Source of the DNA: Phocaeicola barnesiae DSM 18169 = JCM 13652
Lineage (GTDB): Bacteria > Bacteroidota > Bacteroidia > Bacteroidales > Bacteroidaceae
DNA length: 64,000 nt
Direction: 5' to 3'
Assembly: GCF_000374585.1 (NCBI RefSeq)
Contig: NZ_KB894647.1
Coordinates: 62,001-126,000, forward strand
Part shown: piece after piece, positions 9,679-19,743 of the stretch
How positions within the stretch are numbered: position 1 is the stretch's first letter
How the letters are laid out: every line of letters starts with the position of its first letter
Program-made: the position numbers and the translations under genes
The notes under the pieces: generated by a model
The model's database searches: none
Told to the model about the DNA's origin: nothing
The model's input: only the letters and a program-made list of their open reading frames with translations

Positions 9679-10315
9679 GGGCTTCTACTCCGACACTGAT
9701 GGAGCTGCTTTCCCCTAATTTGAAATTGACCAATCCTCCTAGCCGGTCAGGATTAAAATCTATTGTCGGATAGTAAAGAGGAGAACGCTTAGGCATAATC
9801 GATTTATTCCCGTATGCATAGATACTAATCCGTTCATTGACCTTAAAAGCTGCTATACCGGCTACTCCAATTGTCCGGCAATTGTATCTTCCCCAATCCA
9901 TGTTACTGGCATACAATCCTCCCGCTATACTCACCCGGTTACTCAAAGGTAGTGCATAAAGGAAAGCCGCATCTTGACCGAATCCTACACCGGATGGAGC
10001 GTATTTACTGGGACTGAATGTCAAACTCATCCCTAACGAGGCATTGAACCCTTTATGAAGTTCCCATGTTCCGAAACCGTGATATGAGAATGGAGATACA
10101 CCGTACATACTAAACGGACTGTAAGCAGCAGACGGTGGTATAACAGGAGAAACCAAAGGAACAGAAAGAGTATCGGCAGCCAATGATTGAACAGGTTGCA
10201 ATTCACCAGCCAACAACGTATCATTCGGCTGTACCAACTCTTTACTTTGCTCAACTTGTGCCTGAGCCGTCCATGTGGCCAGACAAGCCAAAATCGATAA
10301 TATCCAGTTCTTCAT
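9656..10315 (-). CDS. Secreted or outer-membrane beta-rich protein of unknown function
   Basis: I chose the ATG at 10315 because it opens a clean signal peptide (MKNWILSILACLATWTAQAQ); upstream in-frame codons code for a non-signal stretch. The mature part (about 200 residues) has a low-complexity linker and then a glycine- and aromatic-rich region with alternating patterns (SIAGGLYASNMDWGRYN, RISIYAYGNKS) typical of small beta-barrel or porin-like proteins. I do not recognise a named family. It converges on the GH84 gene and shares the hairpin between them. Confidence 0.75.
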   Translation of the reverse strand: MKNWILSILACLATWTAQAQVEQSKELVQPNDTLLAGELQPVQSLAADTLSVPLVSPVIPPSAAYSPFSMYGVSPFSYHGFGTWELHKGFNASLGMSLTFSPSKYAPSGVGFGQDAAFLYALPLSNRVSIAGGLYASNMDWGRYNCRTIGVAGIAAFKVNERISIYAYGNKSIMPKRSPLYYPTIDFNPDRLGGLVNFKLGESSSISVGVEAQKYSYLP

Positions 10316-10441
10316 GATTATTCCAATTTTCTGCATCAAATATAAGGATAATTCTTCCGCACGATATCTTTCAACCAGATTTTTAATATTATACAAGAAG
10401 CATTATATGAACCTTCCGTAATTTTAACAGTTCTGTTTATT

Positions 10442-10488
10442 GAAAAAATAAGCGGGAGACAGTATAAATTCCTTACCTGTTTCCCGCT
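10442..10488 (-). terminator. Intrinsic terminator after dnaJ
   Basis: On the reverse strand AGCGGGAAACAG pairs with CTGTCTCCCGCT (one mismatch) and is followed by TATTTTTTC. It starts 20 bases past the dnaJ stop. Confidence 0.85.
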
Positions 10489-10507
10489 CACACAAACAAT
10501 CAAATCA

Positions 10508-11680
10508 TCAGTCAAACAGACTTCTGAATTTCTTGAATATCTTTTCCTTTAAACTGGTATTCGGTTTAAAGCTTTCAGATTCCTGCCATTTTTCCAACGC
10601 CTGGCGTTCCTCCTTAGTCAATGTTTCCGGAATGTAGACACTGACATTTACCAACAGGTCTCCTGTTCCGGTGCTATAGCCATAACTGTTGATATTCGGA
10701 AGCCCTTTTCCACGCAGACGAAGTACCTTACCTGGCTGAGTACCCGGTTCTATCTTGATTTTCGCCTTACCGTCAATGGTCGGAATCTCTACCGTTCCTC
10801 CCAATGCTGCAGTAGGCACACTCAACAGTAAGTTATAAATCAAGTCGCTTTCATCACGTATCAGTTCCGGATGCTTTTCTTCTTCCACCAATACCAGCAA
10901 ATCTCCGGGTACACCGTTGTGCTTTCCGGCATTACCTTTACCATTGATGGTCACCTGCATTCCTTCAGCGACACCGGCAGGAATTTTTACGGTCACCACT
11001 TCCTCGCCGTATACCACTCCTTCACCGCCGCATTCCTTACACTTGTTCTTTACAATCTTACCTTCACCGTTACACTGCGGACAAACAGTCTGGGTCTGCA
11101 TCATGCCAAAGATACTCTGCTGGGTACGGGTTACACTTCCGGTACCATGACAAGTCGGACAGGTTTCTACCCCTCCATCACCTTCGGCTCCGGTTCCATG
11201 ACAATGACTGCATTGTACATATTTCTTCAACTTGAATTTCTTTTCTACCCCTGTAGAAATCTCCTTCAGGTTCAATTTCACCTTCACACGCAAATCCGCT
11301 CCACGGAACTTACGCTGCCGAGACTGACCGGCACTTCCGCCAAAGCCACCGAAACCGCCATGACCACCGAAGATATCACCGAACATTGAAAAGATGTCAT
11401 CCATAGACATTCCCTGCCCACCAAAACCTCCGAAGCCTCCGGCACCTGCGGCACCTTCTACTCCGGCATGTCCAAACTGGTCGTAACGGGCACGCTTATC
11501 CGGGTTACTCAACACTTCATAGGCTTCGGCAGCCTCCTTGAATTTCTCTTCAGCAGCTTTATCACCCGGGTTCTTATCCGGGTGATACTGAATAGCTTTC
11601 TTACGATATGCTTTCTTTATTTCATCGGCTGACGCTGTCTTTTCAACCCCCAGCACTTCATAGTAATCTCTTTTCGCCAT
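10508..11680 (-). CDS. dnaJ: Chaperone DnaJ (Hsp40)
   Basis: Co-chaperone that delivers unfolded proteins to DnaK and stimulates its ATPase. All class I domains are visible in 390 residues: J-domain with HPD (H33-D35), a Gly/Phe-rich linker (about 75-120, repeated GGFGGFGG), four zinc-binding CxxCxGxG-type repeats ([32 protein letters not shown]) and the C-terminal substrate domains. It lies 19 bases behind grpE in one operon, with a terminator after it. dnaK is not in the window. Confidence 0.98.
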   Translation of the reverse strand: MAKRDYYEVLGVEKTASADEIKKAYRKKAIQYHPDKNPGDKAAEEKFKEAAEAYEVLSNPDKRARYDQFGHAGVEGAAGAGGFGGFGGQGMSMDDIFSMFGDIFGGHGGFGGFGGSAGQSRQRKFRGADLRVKVKLNLKEISTGVEKKFKLKKYVQCSHCHGTGAEGDGGVETCPTCHGTGSVTRTQQSIFGMMQTQTVCPQCNGEGKIVKNKCKECGGEGVVYGEEVVTVKIPAGVAEGMQVTINGKGNAGKHNGVPGDLLVLVEEEKHPELIRDESDLIYNLLLSVPTAALGGTVEIPTIDGKAKIKIEPGTQPGKVLRLRGKGLPNINSYGYSTGTGDLLVNVSVYIPETLTKEERQALEKWQESESFKPNTSLKEKIFKKFRSLFD

Positions 11681-11699
11681 GACAGAATCTGTTTTTTCT

Positions 11700-12326
11700 T
11701 TATTGAGCTACAACAACTTTCGCGTGACGAATCACTTTATCATTCAATGTATAACCTGTCTGTACACAATCCAGCACTTTACCCTTCTGCTCTTCACTTG
11801 GTGATGGCACCAATGCAATCGCTTCGTGATAATCGGTATCGAAAGCCTCACCTATCGGTTCCATCTTCTTCAAACCTTCATGAGAAAGTTCCTTCAGGAA
11901 TTTCTGATAAATCAAGTCCACGCCGTCATAAATGGCTTTCACATCCTCTGCCTTCTGCATATTCTGCAAGGCTCTTTCCAGGTCATCCAAAATCGGCAGA
12001 ATGGAAGTTATGGCTTTTTCTCCTCCATTCTTAATCAGCTCGGCCTTTTCCTTCAACGTACGCTTACGATAGTTATCAAACTCTGCAGACAGACGCAAAT
12101 ATTTGTCTTTCTGTTCTTCTACCAGTTTCTTGACAGTTTCCAACTCTTTCTCCAGCTTTTCTTCGGCTGTCAACTCCTGAGCTTCTTCAGACTCAATCTG
12201 CTCTTCAGCCTCGGAAGCCTGCACAGCTTCCTCTTCTGAAGTTCCGGTCTGAGTATTATCTACTGTCTGTTCAGACTGCTCTTTCAGAATATCTTCCTGA
12301 GCCTGTTTGTTCTCTTTTGTACTCAT
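11700..12326 (-). CDS. grpE: Nucleotide exchange factor GrpE
   Basis: Releases ADP from DnaK. In 208 residues there is an acidic, Glu/Gln-rich N-terminal tail (1-55), a long coiled coil (about 55-110, with [18 protein letters not shown]) and the C-terminal beta domain with [12 protein letters not shown] and [18 protein letters not shown], the usual GrpE end signature. It precedes dnaJ with a 19-base gap, so the two are co-transcribed. Confidence 0.97.
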   Translation of the reverse strand: MSTKENKQAQEDILKEQSEQTVDNTQTGTSEEEAVQASEAEEQIESEEAQELTAEEKLEKELETVKKLVEEQKDKYLRLSAEFDNYRKRTLKEKAELIKNGGEKAITSILPILDDLERALQNMQKAEDVKAIYDGVDLIYQKFLKELSHEGLKKMEPIGEAFDTDYHEAIALVPSPSEEQKGKVLDCVQTGYTLNDKVIRHAKVVVAQ

Positions 12327-12489
12327 ATCTATTTATTTTTTATTGTTCATAGGGAAATTCACTTTCACACAACAAATTTCATGCCCAACTACACAAAAGT
12401 TAGGTAATCACGACTAAAATTGTAAAAAGATGCCAGACTGGCACTCCTTTTTGCCTTAAAAATCGACGTTTTTACTGGCTCATCCCGTA

Positions 12490-13653
12490 TTAATCGCCCC
12501 GATAATAGTAAAGCAAAGCATGACGTGCTACGAAATCAGCATTTGCCTGCACCAATTCCCTTCCACTTCCATCCGGGAAAGAAGCATCCGGCAAATAGCC
12601 GTTTCTGATACAATATGTCAGTAGGTCAGGCGGACAGAGCGTCTCTTCCGTAAGCAAGCGGAAAGCTTCCTTTTGCGCCTTTCGGGAATCGTAAAGCCGA
12701 TTATCAGGGTCAGCAATGTATTCGCAAATATCTTTTGCCAACAGAATTCCTTTCCTAGAGTCTACCATCAAGACAAAATTACGATACGGTTTCATCTGAG
12801 GAAGAGTATGGTTTTCGTCATCCGGCCATTGAAGGACTTCCGTAAGGAAACGATGCAGTTCGTCGTAATTGGAAAGATATACCCTCTCTTTCCCCTGCGT
12901 ACCCGCCACAAACAACTTATGCATCTCAGCATTTTTCTGCAGGAGCTCATCGGATAACTCCGGCTCTTGCGGATAAAGCCCGGGAACCTCTTTCCAAGCA
13001 TTGCTATCGGTCAAGGTTTTCAATATCTCCCGAAGAAACAATGCCAACGGTCCAACCGGAATAATAAAACGGTCGGATGGAGTTACTTTCTCGATGTAAG
13101 GAAGCATGGAAGGTTCTGTCAGGTATGAATGTCCGAACAACCAGTCCAGTTTTCGCTCCCTGTCTTTTTCACTGTTGAAACCATCCATACAATGCTCCAA
13201 CCAGTCATTTGACGGAGCCTCTTCGTAGGCCTTGGCCAATATTTCATAGAAACAGCGTGCCTGGTCCGTTATTCTGCTATCCATCGGATGAAGATATTCA
13301 TGAGGGAAAGGAGCCTTCTGCCATGTATTCCATATCAAGAAACGAATATCCTCTTCATTGACTTCATCATTCAGGTAATCTGACGAAAGTGTATAGAAAG
13401 GAAGACGTTTCCCGTAAAGCCGCTCATGCTCGGCTGTAAAACTCTGCCAAAGCCCCAAGCCGGATATGACATCTTCCAGGTAAGCAGCTACATAAAGAGC
13501 CATTTTCCGGCGGAAAAAATCAGGAAGCCCGGAAATACGGCAAGCAGCATAAAGAACATTCGCCAATTGTACAAAATAGCTGTCTGACGGTTGAAGAGAA
13601 GTATATGGATGAATAGCCAACCATTCTTTCGGATAAATTACAGATTTATTCAT
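12490..13653 (-). CDS. Uncharacterised Bacteroidales protein (possibly DUF3843)
   Basis: 387 residues from the ATG at 13653; an in-frame TTG four codons upstream is less likely. No signal peptide or membrane helix is visible, so the protein is probably cytoplasmic. It is rich in aromatic and acidic residues and opens with IYPKEWLAIHPYTSLQPSDS. I recall a Bacteroidales family named DUF3843 of this size and style, but this was not checked. The MFS gene upstream ends 12 bases before this start, so they are probably co-transcribed. Function unknown. Confidence 0.7.
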   Translation of the reverse strand: MNKSVIYPKEWLAIHPYTSLQPSDSYFVQLANVLYAACRISGLPDFFRRKMALYVAAYLEDVISGLGLWQSFTAEHERLYGKRLPFYTLSSDYLNDEVNEEDIRFLIWNTWQKAPFPHEYLHPMDSRITDQARCFYEILAKAYEEAPSNDWLEHCMDGFNSEKDRERKLDWLFGHSYLTEPSMLPYIEKVTPSDRFIIPVGPLALFLREILKTLTDSNAWKEVPGLYPQEPELSDELLQKNAEMHKLFVAGTQGKERVYLSNYDELHRFLTEVLQWPDDENHTLPQMKPYRNFVLMVDSRKGILLAKDICEYIADPDNRLYDSRKAQKEAFRLLTEETLCPPDLLTYCIRNGYLPDASFPDGSGRELVQANADFVARHALLYYYRGD

Positions 13654-13665
13654 AAACTGTATCAA

Positions 13666-14841
13666 TTAATGCTTTGTAAAAAATGTCAGAGTCAAAGAAA
13701 CGACTGCCAGAAAGATGCCGACTCCTACCACACCTTCCCACTGAAAAGCATGCCAGAAAGTGCCAGCCAGGAACGTACCCAGCGAACCTCCGATGAAATA
13801 AGTGGTCATGAAAATCGTATTGACCCGGTTGGAAGCCTGCGGCACCAAGGACAACGCGCAAGTCTGATTGCTGATCTGCACACACTGCATACCGATATCA
13901 ATAATAACAATGCCGACAATAAATCCGATGTAAGTAGTCTGAAACAGCCACATGATACACCAGGCCAAAATAATGAGCGTACAGCCGATATAGTTCAACT
14001 TACGTACACCTAATTTGCGAACGTACGAACCGACTATTGAAGCCGTCAAGGCACCGGCGACCCCACATAGTCCTAACATACCGATGATATTGTTGCCTGC
14101 ATGGAAAGGTTCTCCGCTTAACTTGAAAGCCAAGCAAGCCCATAAAGTCAGGAAACTACCGAAACAAAGAGCCGCACGGACAGCTACCAGACGTAAAGTC
14201 GGGTTCAAACGAACAAGCGAGAACAGAGAATGCATCAATTCCCGATAAGTACCTTTGAAATTGGAAGGCATTTCGGGCAGCATCCGCAGCACGACGAAGA
14301 TACAACCAATCATCAATACCGCAGCTATGTAATACATGGTACGCCACCCCCAATATTCGCCAACGATACCGCTGATGACCCGTGAACCCAAGATTCCTGT
14401 AAGAAGTCCGCTTACCATCATCCCCACATTCCGGGCCTTGTTCTCCGGCTTCGAGAACTGGGAAGCAATCGGAATAAAGATTTGAGGCATGACCGAACAG
14501 ATACCGGTTACCAAAGAAGCAGCCAGAATAAAATGTATATTGGGTGAACCTGCGATAGAAAACAAGGATACAGCCAACAACAGGAAATTGATGACAATAA
14601 TATTCCGACGCTTGTACAAGTCCCCCAACGGGATAATGAACAACAAGCCCAACGCATAACCTATCTGTGTAGTCATCGGAATCAGATTGGCCGTAAACTC
14701 AGATACATGCAAATCTTCGCTCATCACATTCAGCAAAGGCTGGTTGTAATACAGATTGGCCACCGATATACCCGAAATGATAGCCAGTGTCCATAGCAAA
14801 GAAGCAGGGACCCCTTTATTCTCTTCCAAAATTCGTTTCAT
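13666..14841 (-). CDS. MFS transporter
   Basis: A 391-residue membrane carrier with about 12 transmembrane helices. I chose ATG 14841 (MKRILEENKG), since the upstream in-frame stretch overlaps the promoter and is not membrane-like. The loop after helix 2 has the MFS motif A variant GDLYKRRN. The start resembles drug:proton antiporters of the DHA1 type; the substrate is unknown. A TACCTTTG -7 element lies at 14846-14853, only four bases before the start, so the transcript may be leaderless or nearly so. Confidence 0.88.
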   Translation of the reverse strand: MKRILEENKGVPASLLWTLAIISGISVANLYYNQPLLNVMSEDLHVSEFTANLIPMTTQIGYALGLLFIIPLGDLYKRRNIIVINFLLLAVSLFSIAGSPNIHFILAASLVTGICSVMPQIFIPIASQFSKPENKARNVGMMVSGLLTGILGSRVISGIVGEYWGWRTMYYIAAVLMIGCIFVVLRMLPEMPSNFKGTYRELMHSLFSLVRLNPTLRLVAVRAALCFGSFLTLWACLAFKLSGEPFHAGNNIIGMLGLCGVAGALTASIVGSYVRKLGVRKLNYIGCTLIILAWCIMWLFQTTYIGFIVGIVIIDIGMQCVQISNQTCALSLVPQASNRVNTIFMTTYFIGGSLGTFLAGTFWHAFQWEGVVGVGIFLAVVSLTLTFFTKH

Positions 14842-14935
14842 GCCGCAAAGGTAAGAATTTTCGGCGAAAGTTGATACAATCCCCACACGTAAGTCTGAAA
14901 CTCCTTTCCGCGAAGCCCTTCCGACACACTGGAAT

Positions 14936-14994
14936 ACAAAAATTCCGGCCAGAAAGAACAAACTGCCTACAGCCTGTTCTTCCTGACCGGAATA
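14936..14994 (-). terminator. Terminator of the methylmalonyl-CoA decarboxylase operon
   Basis: On the reverse strand ATTCCGGTCAGGAAGAACA pairs with TGTTCTTTCTGGCCGGAAT, a long stem with two mismatched or G-U positions, followed by TTTTTG. It starts about 20 bases after the oadB stop. Confidence 0.85.
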
Positions 14995-15013
14995 CTTATC
15001 TGTCAGTGAAAGA

Positions 15014-16174
15014 TTATACCAGGAATCCCAACAAGATACCGGCAGCCACAGCCGAACCGATTACACCGGCTACGTTCGGACCCATGGCATGCATCAGCAA
15101 GTAGTTGCTCGGATCATATTCCAGTCCGATCACCTGCGAAATACGTGCCGAGTCAGGCACAGCCGATACGCCGGCATTACCGATAAGCGGATTGATTTTA
15201 TCACCCTTCGGCAGAATCAGGTTGAATATCTTCACAAAGATAACTCCTGAAGCTGTAGCGATGACGAATGACAATGCACCCAAACCGAAAATCTTCAATG
15301 AATCAACGGTCAGGAACTCGGATGCCTGTGTAGAGGCACCTACAGTCAATCCCAACAAGATGGTAATGGTATCAATCAGCGGACCACGGGCTGTTTCTGC
15401 CAGACGACGGGTAACACCGCTTTCCTTCAACAAGTTACCGAAGAACAGCATTCCCAACAAAGGCAGACCGGAAGGAACCAGGAAACAGGTCAGCAACAAT
15501 CCGACAATCGGGAACATTACCTTTTCTGTATGCGATACGGCACGCGGAGCCTTCATACGAATCAATCTTTCCTTCTTTGTAGTCAACAGACGCATGATAG
15601 GCGGCTGTATCACAGGTACCAGTGCCATGTAGGAGTATGCAGATACCGCAATGGCTCCCATCAGGTTCGGTGCCAGTTTGGAAGAAAGGAAGATAGCAGT
15701 CGGACCATCCGCACCACCGATAATACCGATGGCGGCAGCCTGCATCGGGTCGAATCCCCATCCAAGAGCAATCATATACGCTCCGAAGATACCGAACTGT
15801 GCCGCTGCACCAATCAACATCAACTTCGGATTCGATATCAAGGCCGAAAAGTCCGTCATAGCTCCGATACCCAGGAAGATGAGCGGCGGATACCACCCGG
15901 AAGTCACTCCTTGATACAAGATGTTCAAGACGGAGCCCTCTTCATAAAGTCCAACCTTCAGACCGGCTTCCATATTAAACGGAATATTTCCAATCAAGAT
16001 ACCAAAACCGATAGGAATCAGCAGCATCGGCTCAAATTCCTTTGCCACGGCCAGATAAATGAAGAATATACCGACCAGAATCATCACCACGTGCTGAATC
16101 GTGGCATTATGAAATCCGGTATATGTCCAGAAATCGGCCAGGTTATTCTGTAAGAAACTAGCAAACTCTCCCAT
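15014..16174 (-). CDS. oadB: Sodium ion-translocating decarboxylase, beta subunit
   Basis: Inner-membrane subunit that releases CO2 from carboxybiotin and pumps Na+ outward. In 386 residues the protein shows many hydrophobic helices and the conserved stretches GIIGGADGPTAIF, GLTVGASTQASEF and NPLIGNAGVSAVPDSAR, which carry the Na+- and proton-coordinating residues in the OadB/GcdB/MmdB family. It is last in a same-strand operon behind the biotin carrier (2-base gap). With the carboxyltransferase and epimerase upstream, the complex is best read as methylmalonyl-CoA decarboxylase. oadB is used as the family name; the true role is MmdB. Confidence 0.96.
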   Translation of the reverse strand: MGEFASFLQNNLADFWTYTGFHNATIQHVVMILVGIFFIYLAVAKEFEPMLLIPIGFGILIGNIPFNMEAGLKVGLYEEGSVLNILYQGVTSGWYPPLIFLGIGAMTDFSALISNPKLMLIGAAAQFGIFGAYMIALGWGFDPMQAAAIGIIGGADGPTAIFLSSKLAPNLMGAIAVSAYSYMALVPVIQPPIMRLLTTKKERLIRMKAPRAVSHTEKVMFPIVGLLLTCFLVPSGLPLLGMLFFGNLLKESGVTRRLAETARGPLIDTITILLGLTVGASTQASEFLTVDSLKIFGLGALSFVIATASGVIFVKIFNLILPKGDKINPLIGNAGVSAVPDSARISQVIGLEYDPSNYLLMHAMGPNVAGVIGSAVAAGILLGFLV

Positions 16175-16176
16175 AA

Positions 16177-16605
16177 CTATTCAATGACTATAAGATCCGT
16201 ACCTTCAAGAATCGATTCTCCCTTGCTGACATTGATAGAAACCACTTTACCGTCGCGATCGGCCTTGATGTCGTTTTCCATCTTCATGGCTTCCAGAATC
16301 AACAATGTCTGTCCGCGTTTCACCGCATCACCTTCCTTCACCTTGATATCCAGAATGACTCCCGGAAGCGGAGACTTGATACCAGCCTTGCCGCCAGACA
16401 CTGCCGGACGAGTCACAGCAGGAGGTGGAGCAGCCGGAGTTGTGGCAGCTGTACGCACTACCGGTTTGATTTTCGGACTGACCTTCTTTTCTAGCTCTAC
16501 GGTATAAGGAGTACCGTTTACTTCTACATGTACCTGATTTTCTTCTATATCGCCTACGGCAACCTTATAGAGATTACCGTTGATTTTATATTTATATTCT
16601 TTCAT
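16177..16605 (-). CDS. Biotin carboxyl carrier protein of the decarboxylase
   Basis: Carries CO2 on biotin between the carboxyltransferase and the membrane beta subunit. In 142 residues there is an N-terminal domain (1-45), an Ala/Pro-rich swinging linker (about 50-70, TPAAPPPAVTRP), and a biotinyl domain (75-142) with the biotinylation motif EAMKMEND (K108). It sits between oadG and oadB. Equivalent to MmdC of methylmalonyl-CoA decarboxylases. Confidence 0.95.
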   Translation of the reverse strand: MKEYKYKINGNLYKVAVGDIEENQVHVEVNGTPYTVELEKKVSPKIKPVVRTAATTPAAPPPAVTRPAVSGGKAGIKSPLPGVILDIKVKEGDAVKRGQTLLILEAMKMENDIKADRDGKVVSINVSKGESILEGTDLIVIE

Positions 16606-16626
16606 GATATTACAATTCGTTAGAGG

Positions 16627-17568
16627 TTATTTCTTATGAGGAGTCTCACGCAACGTATAAATCTTCGAGCTCCACGGTGAATAGCTTCGTTTCACACGGC
16701 TGATGGTCAGAATCGTTTCTTCCACATCATGATCGGCTCCCTGAGCTTCATGCAGCGCCATCGTAATGGCTGCAATGACCTCACCCGGAGCTTCGCCCAG
16801 TCCTTTTTCCTTCGCTTCCTGCTTGTCGGTGATGTTATGTGCCTTCATGGCATTGCGCTTACGCAATTTGACAGCCATCTTTCCCACAAACTTGAAGCAG
16901 AGATAAAGCAGGATAAGTCCGATAAATACCACACTCATGGCAGAGATGGCCATACCGATACCTGCAGGGTCGTGCTGCTCAAAATTTTCCATCTTCGGAT
17001 TACTTTCGATGGTCTGGTTGTTGGTACTCGGAGTCACATACTTGTCCTCACTTCCACCTTTCACTTCCCATTCGGCCGTACCGTCCGATACACGGGCATA
17101 CGACTGATTGGCCTGAAGCAGACCGGCAGGTACTACTACCTGATCCAACAGTTTCTCGCCGGAGTCATAAAGACCGATCCAGTTCTCCTGAGTCTTGCTC
17201 AAAACGAAGTTCGTATGGAAAGTACCTCTTCTAGGTGCGCCATCGGCCCAGAAAAGAGCATGCTGACGCGGCTTGAGCAATGTCAACACATCTCCTTTTG
17301 GTATAAAATAAGATACGGTGTCGCCCGGCTGACTGCTTACTTTCAAGTAGCATCCCGCCAGATCCGCACTGCTATATGCTCTGTTGAATATTTCTATCCA
17401 TCCGCTGTGCATACCGTAATCATCCTGGAAATTACTTTCATTGTCCACCAAGATTTCATTGATGAGCAGTTTGGAAGTATTGTTCTGCTCCTTACAGGAC
17501 GAAAAGCCGACCAACAGCAACAAGGCTAGAAATATCCCGATTTTATGTCTGTTCATAATGATCGTCAT
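16627..17568 (-). CDS. OadG-type gamma subunit fused to an N-terminal lamin-tail-like domain
   Basis: Gamma/delta subunits tether the soluble carboxyltransferase to the beta subunit. In 313 residues: a lipoprotein-like signal (hydrophobic 10-20, then GFSSC with Cys25), a beta-sandwich that reads like a lamin tail domain (about 35-165: INEILVDNES, SGWIEIFNRA, LAGCYL, HTNFVLSKTQENWIGLYD), one transmembrane helix (about 205-228, AISAMSVVFIGLILLYLCF), then a charged cytoplasmic tail. The helix and tail match OadG-type subunits, which are normally only about 80-120 residues. The start may instead be ATG 17556. It lies 10 bases behind the carboxyltransferase gene. Confidence 0.85.
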   Translation of the reverse strand: MTIIMNRHKIGIFLALLLLVGFSSCKEQNNTSKLLINEILVDNESNFQDDYGMHSGWIEIFNRAYSSADLAGCYLKVSSQPGDTVSYFIPKGDVLTLLKPRQHALFWADGAPRRGTFHTNFVLSKTQENWIGLYDSGEKLLDQVVVPAGLLQANQSYARVSDGTAEWEVKGGSEDKYVTPSTNNQTIESNPKMENFEQHDPAGIGMAISAMSVVFIGLILLYLCFKFVGKMAVKLRKRNAMKAHNITDKQEAKEKGLGEAPGEVIAAITMALHEAQGADHDVEETILTISRVKRSYSPWSSKIYTLRETPHKK

Positions 17569-17578
17569 TTTTTAGTTA

Positions 17579-19132
17579 TTACAAAGGAATATTTCCATGC
17601 TTCTTGGCCGGATTGGTCAATTTCTTGGTCTGCAACTGCTGCAAGGCACGGATAATACGGAAACGGGTATTCCGAGGCTCGATGACATCGTCAATGTAAC
17701 CGTATTTGGCTGCATTATACGGGTTGGCAAACAACTTGGTATATTCAGCTTCCTTCTCTGCCATAAACAGCTTCGGATCGGCAGCTTCTTTGGCTTCCTT
17801 GGCATATAACACTTCTACAGCACCGGCACCACCCATTACGGCAATCTCGGCAGTCGGCCATGCATAGTTCATATCACCCCGCAACTGCTTACAGCTCATT
17901 ACGATGTGTGAACCACCATACGATTTACGCAACGTAACGGTCACTTTCGGAACCGTAGCTTCACCGTATGCATACAGCAATTTCGCACCGTGCAGAATCA
18001 CAGCGTTATATTCTTGTCCGGTTCCCGGCAGGAAGCCCGGTACATCCACCAAAGAAACAATAGGAATATTGAAAGCGTCGCAGAAACGGACGAAACGTGC
18101 CCCCTTGCGTGAAGCGTTGCAATCGAGTACACCGGCAAGGAACTTCGGCTGGTTGGCTACGATACCGACAGACTGTCCGTTGAAACGGGCGAAACCGATG
18201 ATGATATTCTTGGCATAGTCGCGCTGAACTTCCAGAAATTCTCCGTTATCGACAATGGCGCCGATGACTTCGTACATATCGTACGGCTTGTTCGGGCTAT
18301 CCGGAATGATTTCATTCAATGAGTCTTCCAGACGGTCAATCGGGTCGGTACAATCCACATAAGGAGCTTCTTCCAGGTTATTCTGCGGAATATAACACAA
18401 CAGTTTACGAATCAACGCCAGACCTTCTTCTTCGGTAGCAGCCGTAAAGTGGGTTACACCCGAACGGGTAGAATGTACGGTGGCACCTCCCAAATCTTCT
18501 TGAGAAACATCTTCTCCGGTAACAGTCTTAACCACTTTCGGGCCTGTCAGGAACATGTATGAAGTACCTTCCAGCATCAGGGTAAAGTCGGTCAATGCAG
18601 GTGAATAGACAGCACCTCCCGCACACGGACCAAAGATACCGGAAATCTGAGGGATAACGCCTGAAGCCAGAATGTTACGCTGAAAAATTTCGGCATAACC
18701 GGCCAAGGCATTGATACCTTCCTGAATACGTGCGCCACCCGAGTCGTTCAGACCGATACAAGGTGCCCCCATCCGCATGGCCAAATCCATAATCTTACAG
18801 ATTTTCTGAGACATGGTTTCAGACAATGAACCGGCAGACACTGTAAAATCCTGGGCGAATACATACACCAGACGACCTTCGATAGTTCCGTATCCCGTTA
18901 CCACACCGTCGCCCAAATAATGCTTCTTGTCCATACCGAAATTGGTACAACGATGCTGGACAAACATGTCCAGTTCCTCGAAACTGCCTTCATCCAGCAG
19001 CATGGCAATACGTTCACGGGCTGTATATTTTCCTTTTGCGTGTTGTTTCTCGATTGCTTTCTCGCCACCGCCCAAACGAGCCTGGGCACGGAGCGCGATC
19101 AGTTCTTTTACTTTTTCAAGTTGGTTACTCAT
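17579..19132 (-). CDS. mmdA: Methylmalonyl-CoA decarboxylase carboxyltransferase subunit (acyl-CoA carboxylase beta family)
   Basis: Transfers the carboxyl group from (S)-methylmalonyl-CoA to biotin, giving propionyl-CoA. The 517-residue protein has the paired crotonase-like N and C carboxyltransferase domains, with [13 protein letters not shown] and [17 protein letters not shown] in the first and [18 protein letters not shown] and [15 protein letters not shown] in the second. It ends with the family tail [10 protein letters not shown]. Neighbours (epimerase, OadG, BCCP, OadB) point to Na+-pumping decarboxylation rather than carboxylation. It is clearly paralogous to the gene at 50034-51566. 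Confidence 0.95.
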   Translation of the reverse strand: MSNQLEKVKELIALRAQARLGGGEKAIEKQHAKGKYTARERIAMLLDEGSFEELDMFVQHRCTNFGMDKKHYLGDGVVTGYGTIEGRLVYVFAQDFTVSAGSLSETMSQKICKIMDLAMRMGAPCIGLNDSGGARIQEGINALAGYAEIFQRNILASGVIPQISGIFGPCAGGAVYSPALTDFTLMLEGTSYMFLTGPKVVKTVTGEDVSQEDLGGATVHSTRSGVTHFTAATEEEGLALIRKLLCYIPQNNLEEAPYVDCTDPIDRLEDSLNEIIPDSPNKPYDMYEVIGAIVDNGEFLEVQRDYAKNIIIGFARFNGQSVGIVANQPKFLAGVLDCNASRKGARFVRFCDAFNIPIVSLVDVPGFLPGTGQEYNAVILHGAKLLYAYGEATVPKVTVTLRKSYGGSHIVMSCKQLRGDMNYAWPTAEIAVMGGAGAVEVLYAKEAKEAADPKLFMAEKEAEYTKLFANPYNAAKYGYIDDVIEPRNTRFRIIRALQQLQTKKLTNPAKKHGNIPL

Positions 19133-19165
19133 AAGATTATATTTAAGGGATTCACTCTATCAAGC

Positions 19166-19570
19166 TTATTTCTCGCACAGTTCGGTCAATACACCCAAAG
19201 TTGATTTCGGATGCAGGAAAGCGATGTTCAGGTTTTCCGCACCTTTGCGCGGCGCCTTGTCAATCAAACGGATACCCTGTTCTTCGGCCTGTGCCAAAGC
19301 CTGAGCCACTCCGTCTTCAACGGCAAATGCCACATGATGTACACCGGCACCTCTGTTTTCAAGGAACTTGGCGATAGTACTGTCCGGGCCTGTCGGTTCC
19401 AGCAGTTCAATCTTGGTTTCACCACACTTCAAGAACGCAGTCTTAACCTTCTGGTCCTCTACCGTTTCGATATTGTAACACTTCAATCCTAATACATTTT
19501 CATAATATGGAAGGGCTTCTTCAATGCTCTTTACAGCAATACCAAGATGTTCAATGTGTGAGATTTTCAT
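19166..19570 (-). CDS. mce: Methylmalonyl-CoA epimerase
   Basis: Interconverts (R)- and (S)-methylmalonyl-CoA, linking the B12-dependent mutase to the decarboxylase. The 134-residue glyoxalase/VOC-fold protein has the typical start HIEHLGIAVKSIEEALPYYE, the metal-binding His12, HHVAFAV in the middle and the catalytic-side motif KIELLEP. First gene of the operon mce-mmdA-oadG-bccP-oadB, with a 33-base gap to mmdA. Confidence 0.96.
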   Translation of the reverse strand: MKISHIEHLGIAVKSIEEALPYYENVLGLKCYNIETVEDQKVKTAFLKCGETKIELLEPTGPDSTIAKFLENRGAGVHHVAFAVEDGVAQALAQAEEQGIRLIDKAPRKGAENLNIAFLHPKSTLGVLTELCEK

Positions 19571-19699
19571 AACGAAAGAATTTTAAATAATATTGTGGTT
19601 TTAAGTTTAACTTGTCAGACAAAGAAAATAAAATTGGTTTGAATAACGAAACATTTCCCAAAAATATTTATTTTCTTTTCAGATTTCTTCGGCATCTTG

Positions 19700-19733
19700 C
19701 GGACTTTTGGAACGTCGAGTTTACAAAAGTCCG
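19700..19733 (-). terminator. Inverted repeat behind the GNAT gene, possible terminator
   Basis: CGGACTTTTG (19700-19709) and CAAAAGTCCG (19724-19733) form a perfect 10-bp stem with a 14-base loop. It starts 10 bases after the stop codon at 19744, but no T-run follows on the reverse strand. It may be a factor-dependent or processing hairpin. Confidence 0.45.
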
Positions 19734-19743
19734 ACTTGTATTT

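Noticed and set aside
12420..12470. Palindromes TGCCAGACTGGCA and AAAAATCGACGTTTTT behind the gene at 12490
   Set aside because: The first has almost no loop and the second is imperfect; neither makes a convincing terminator or known heat-shock site.
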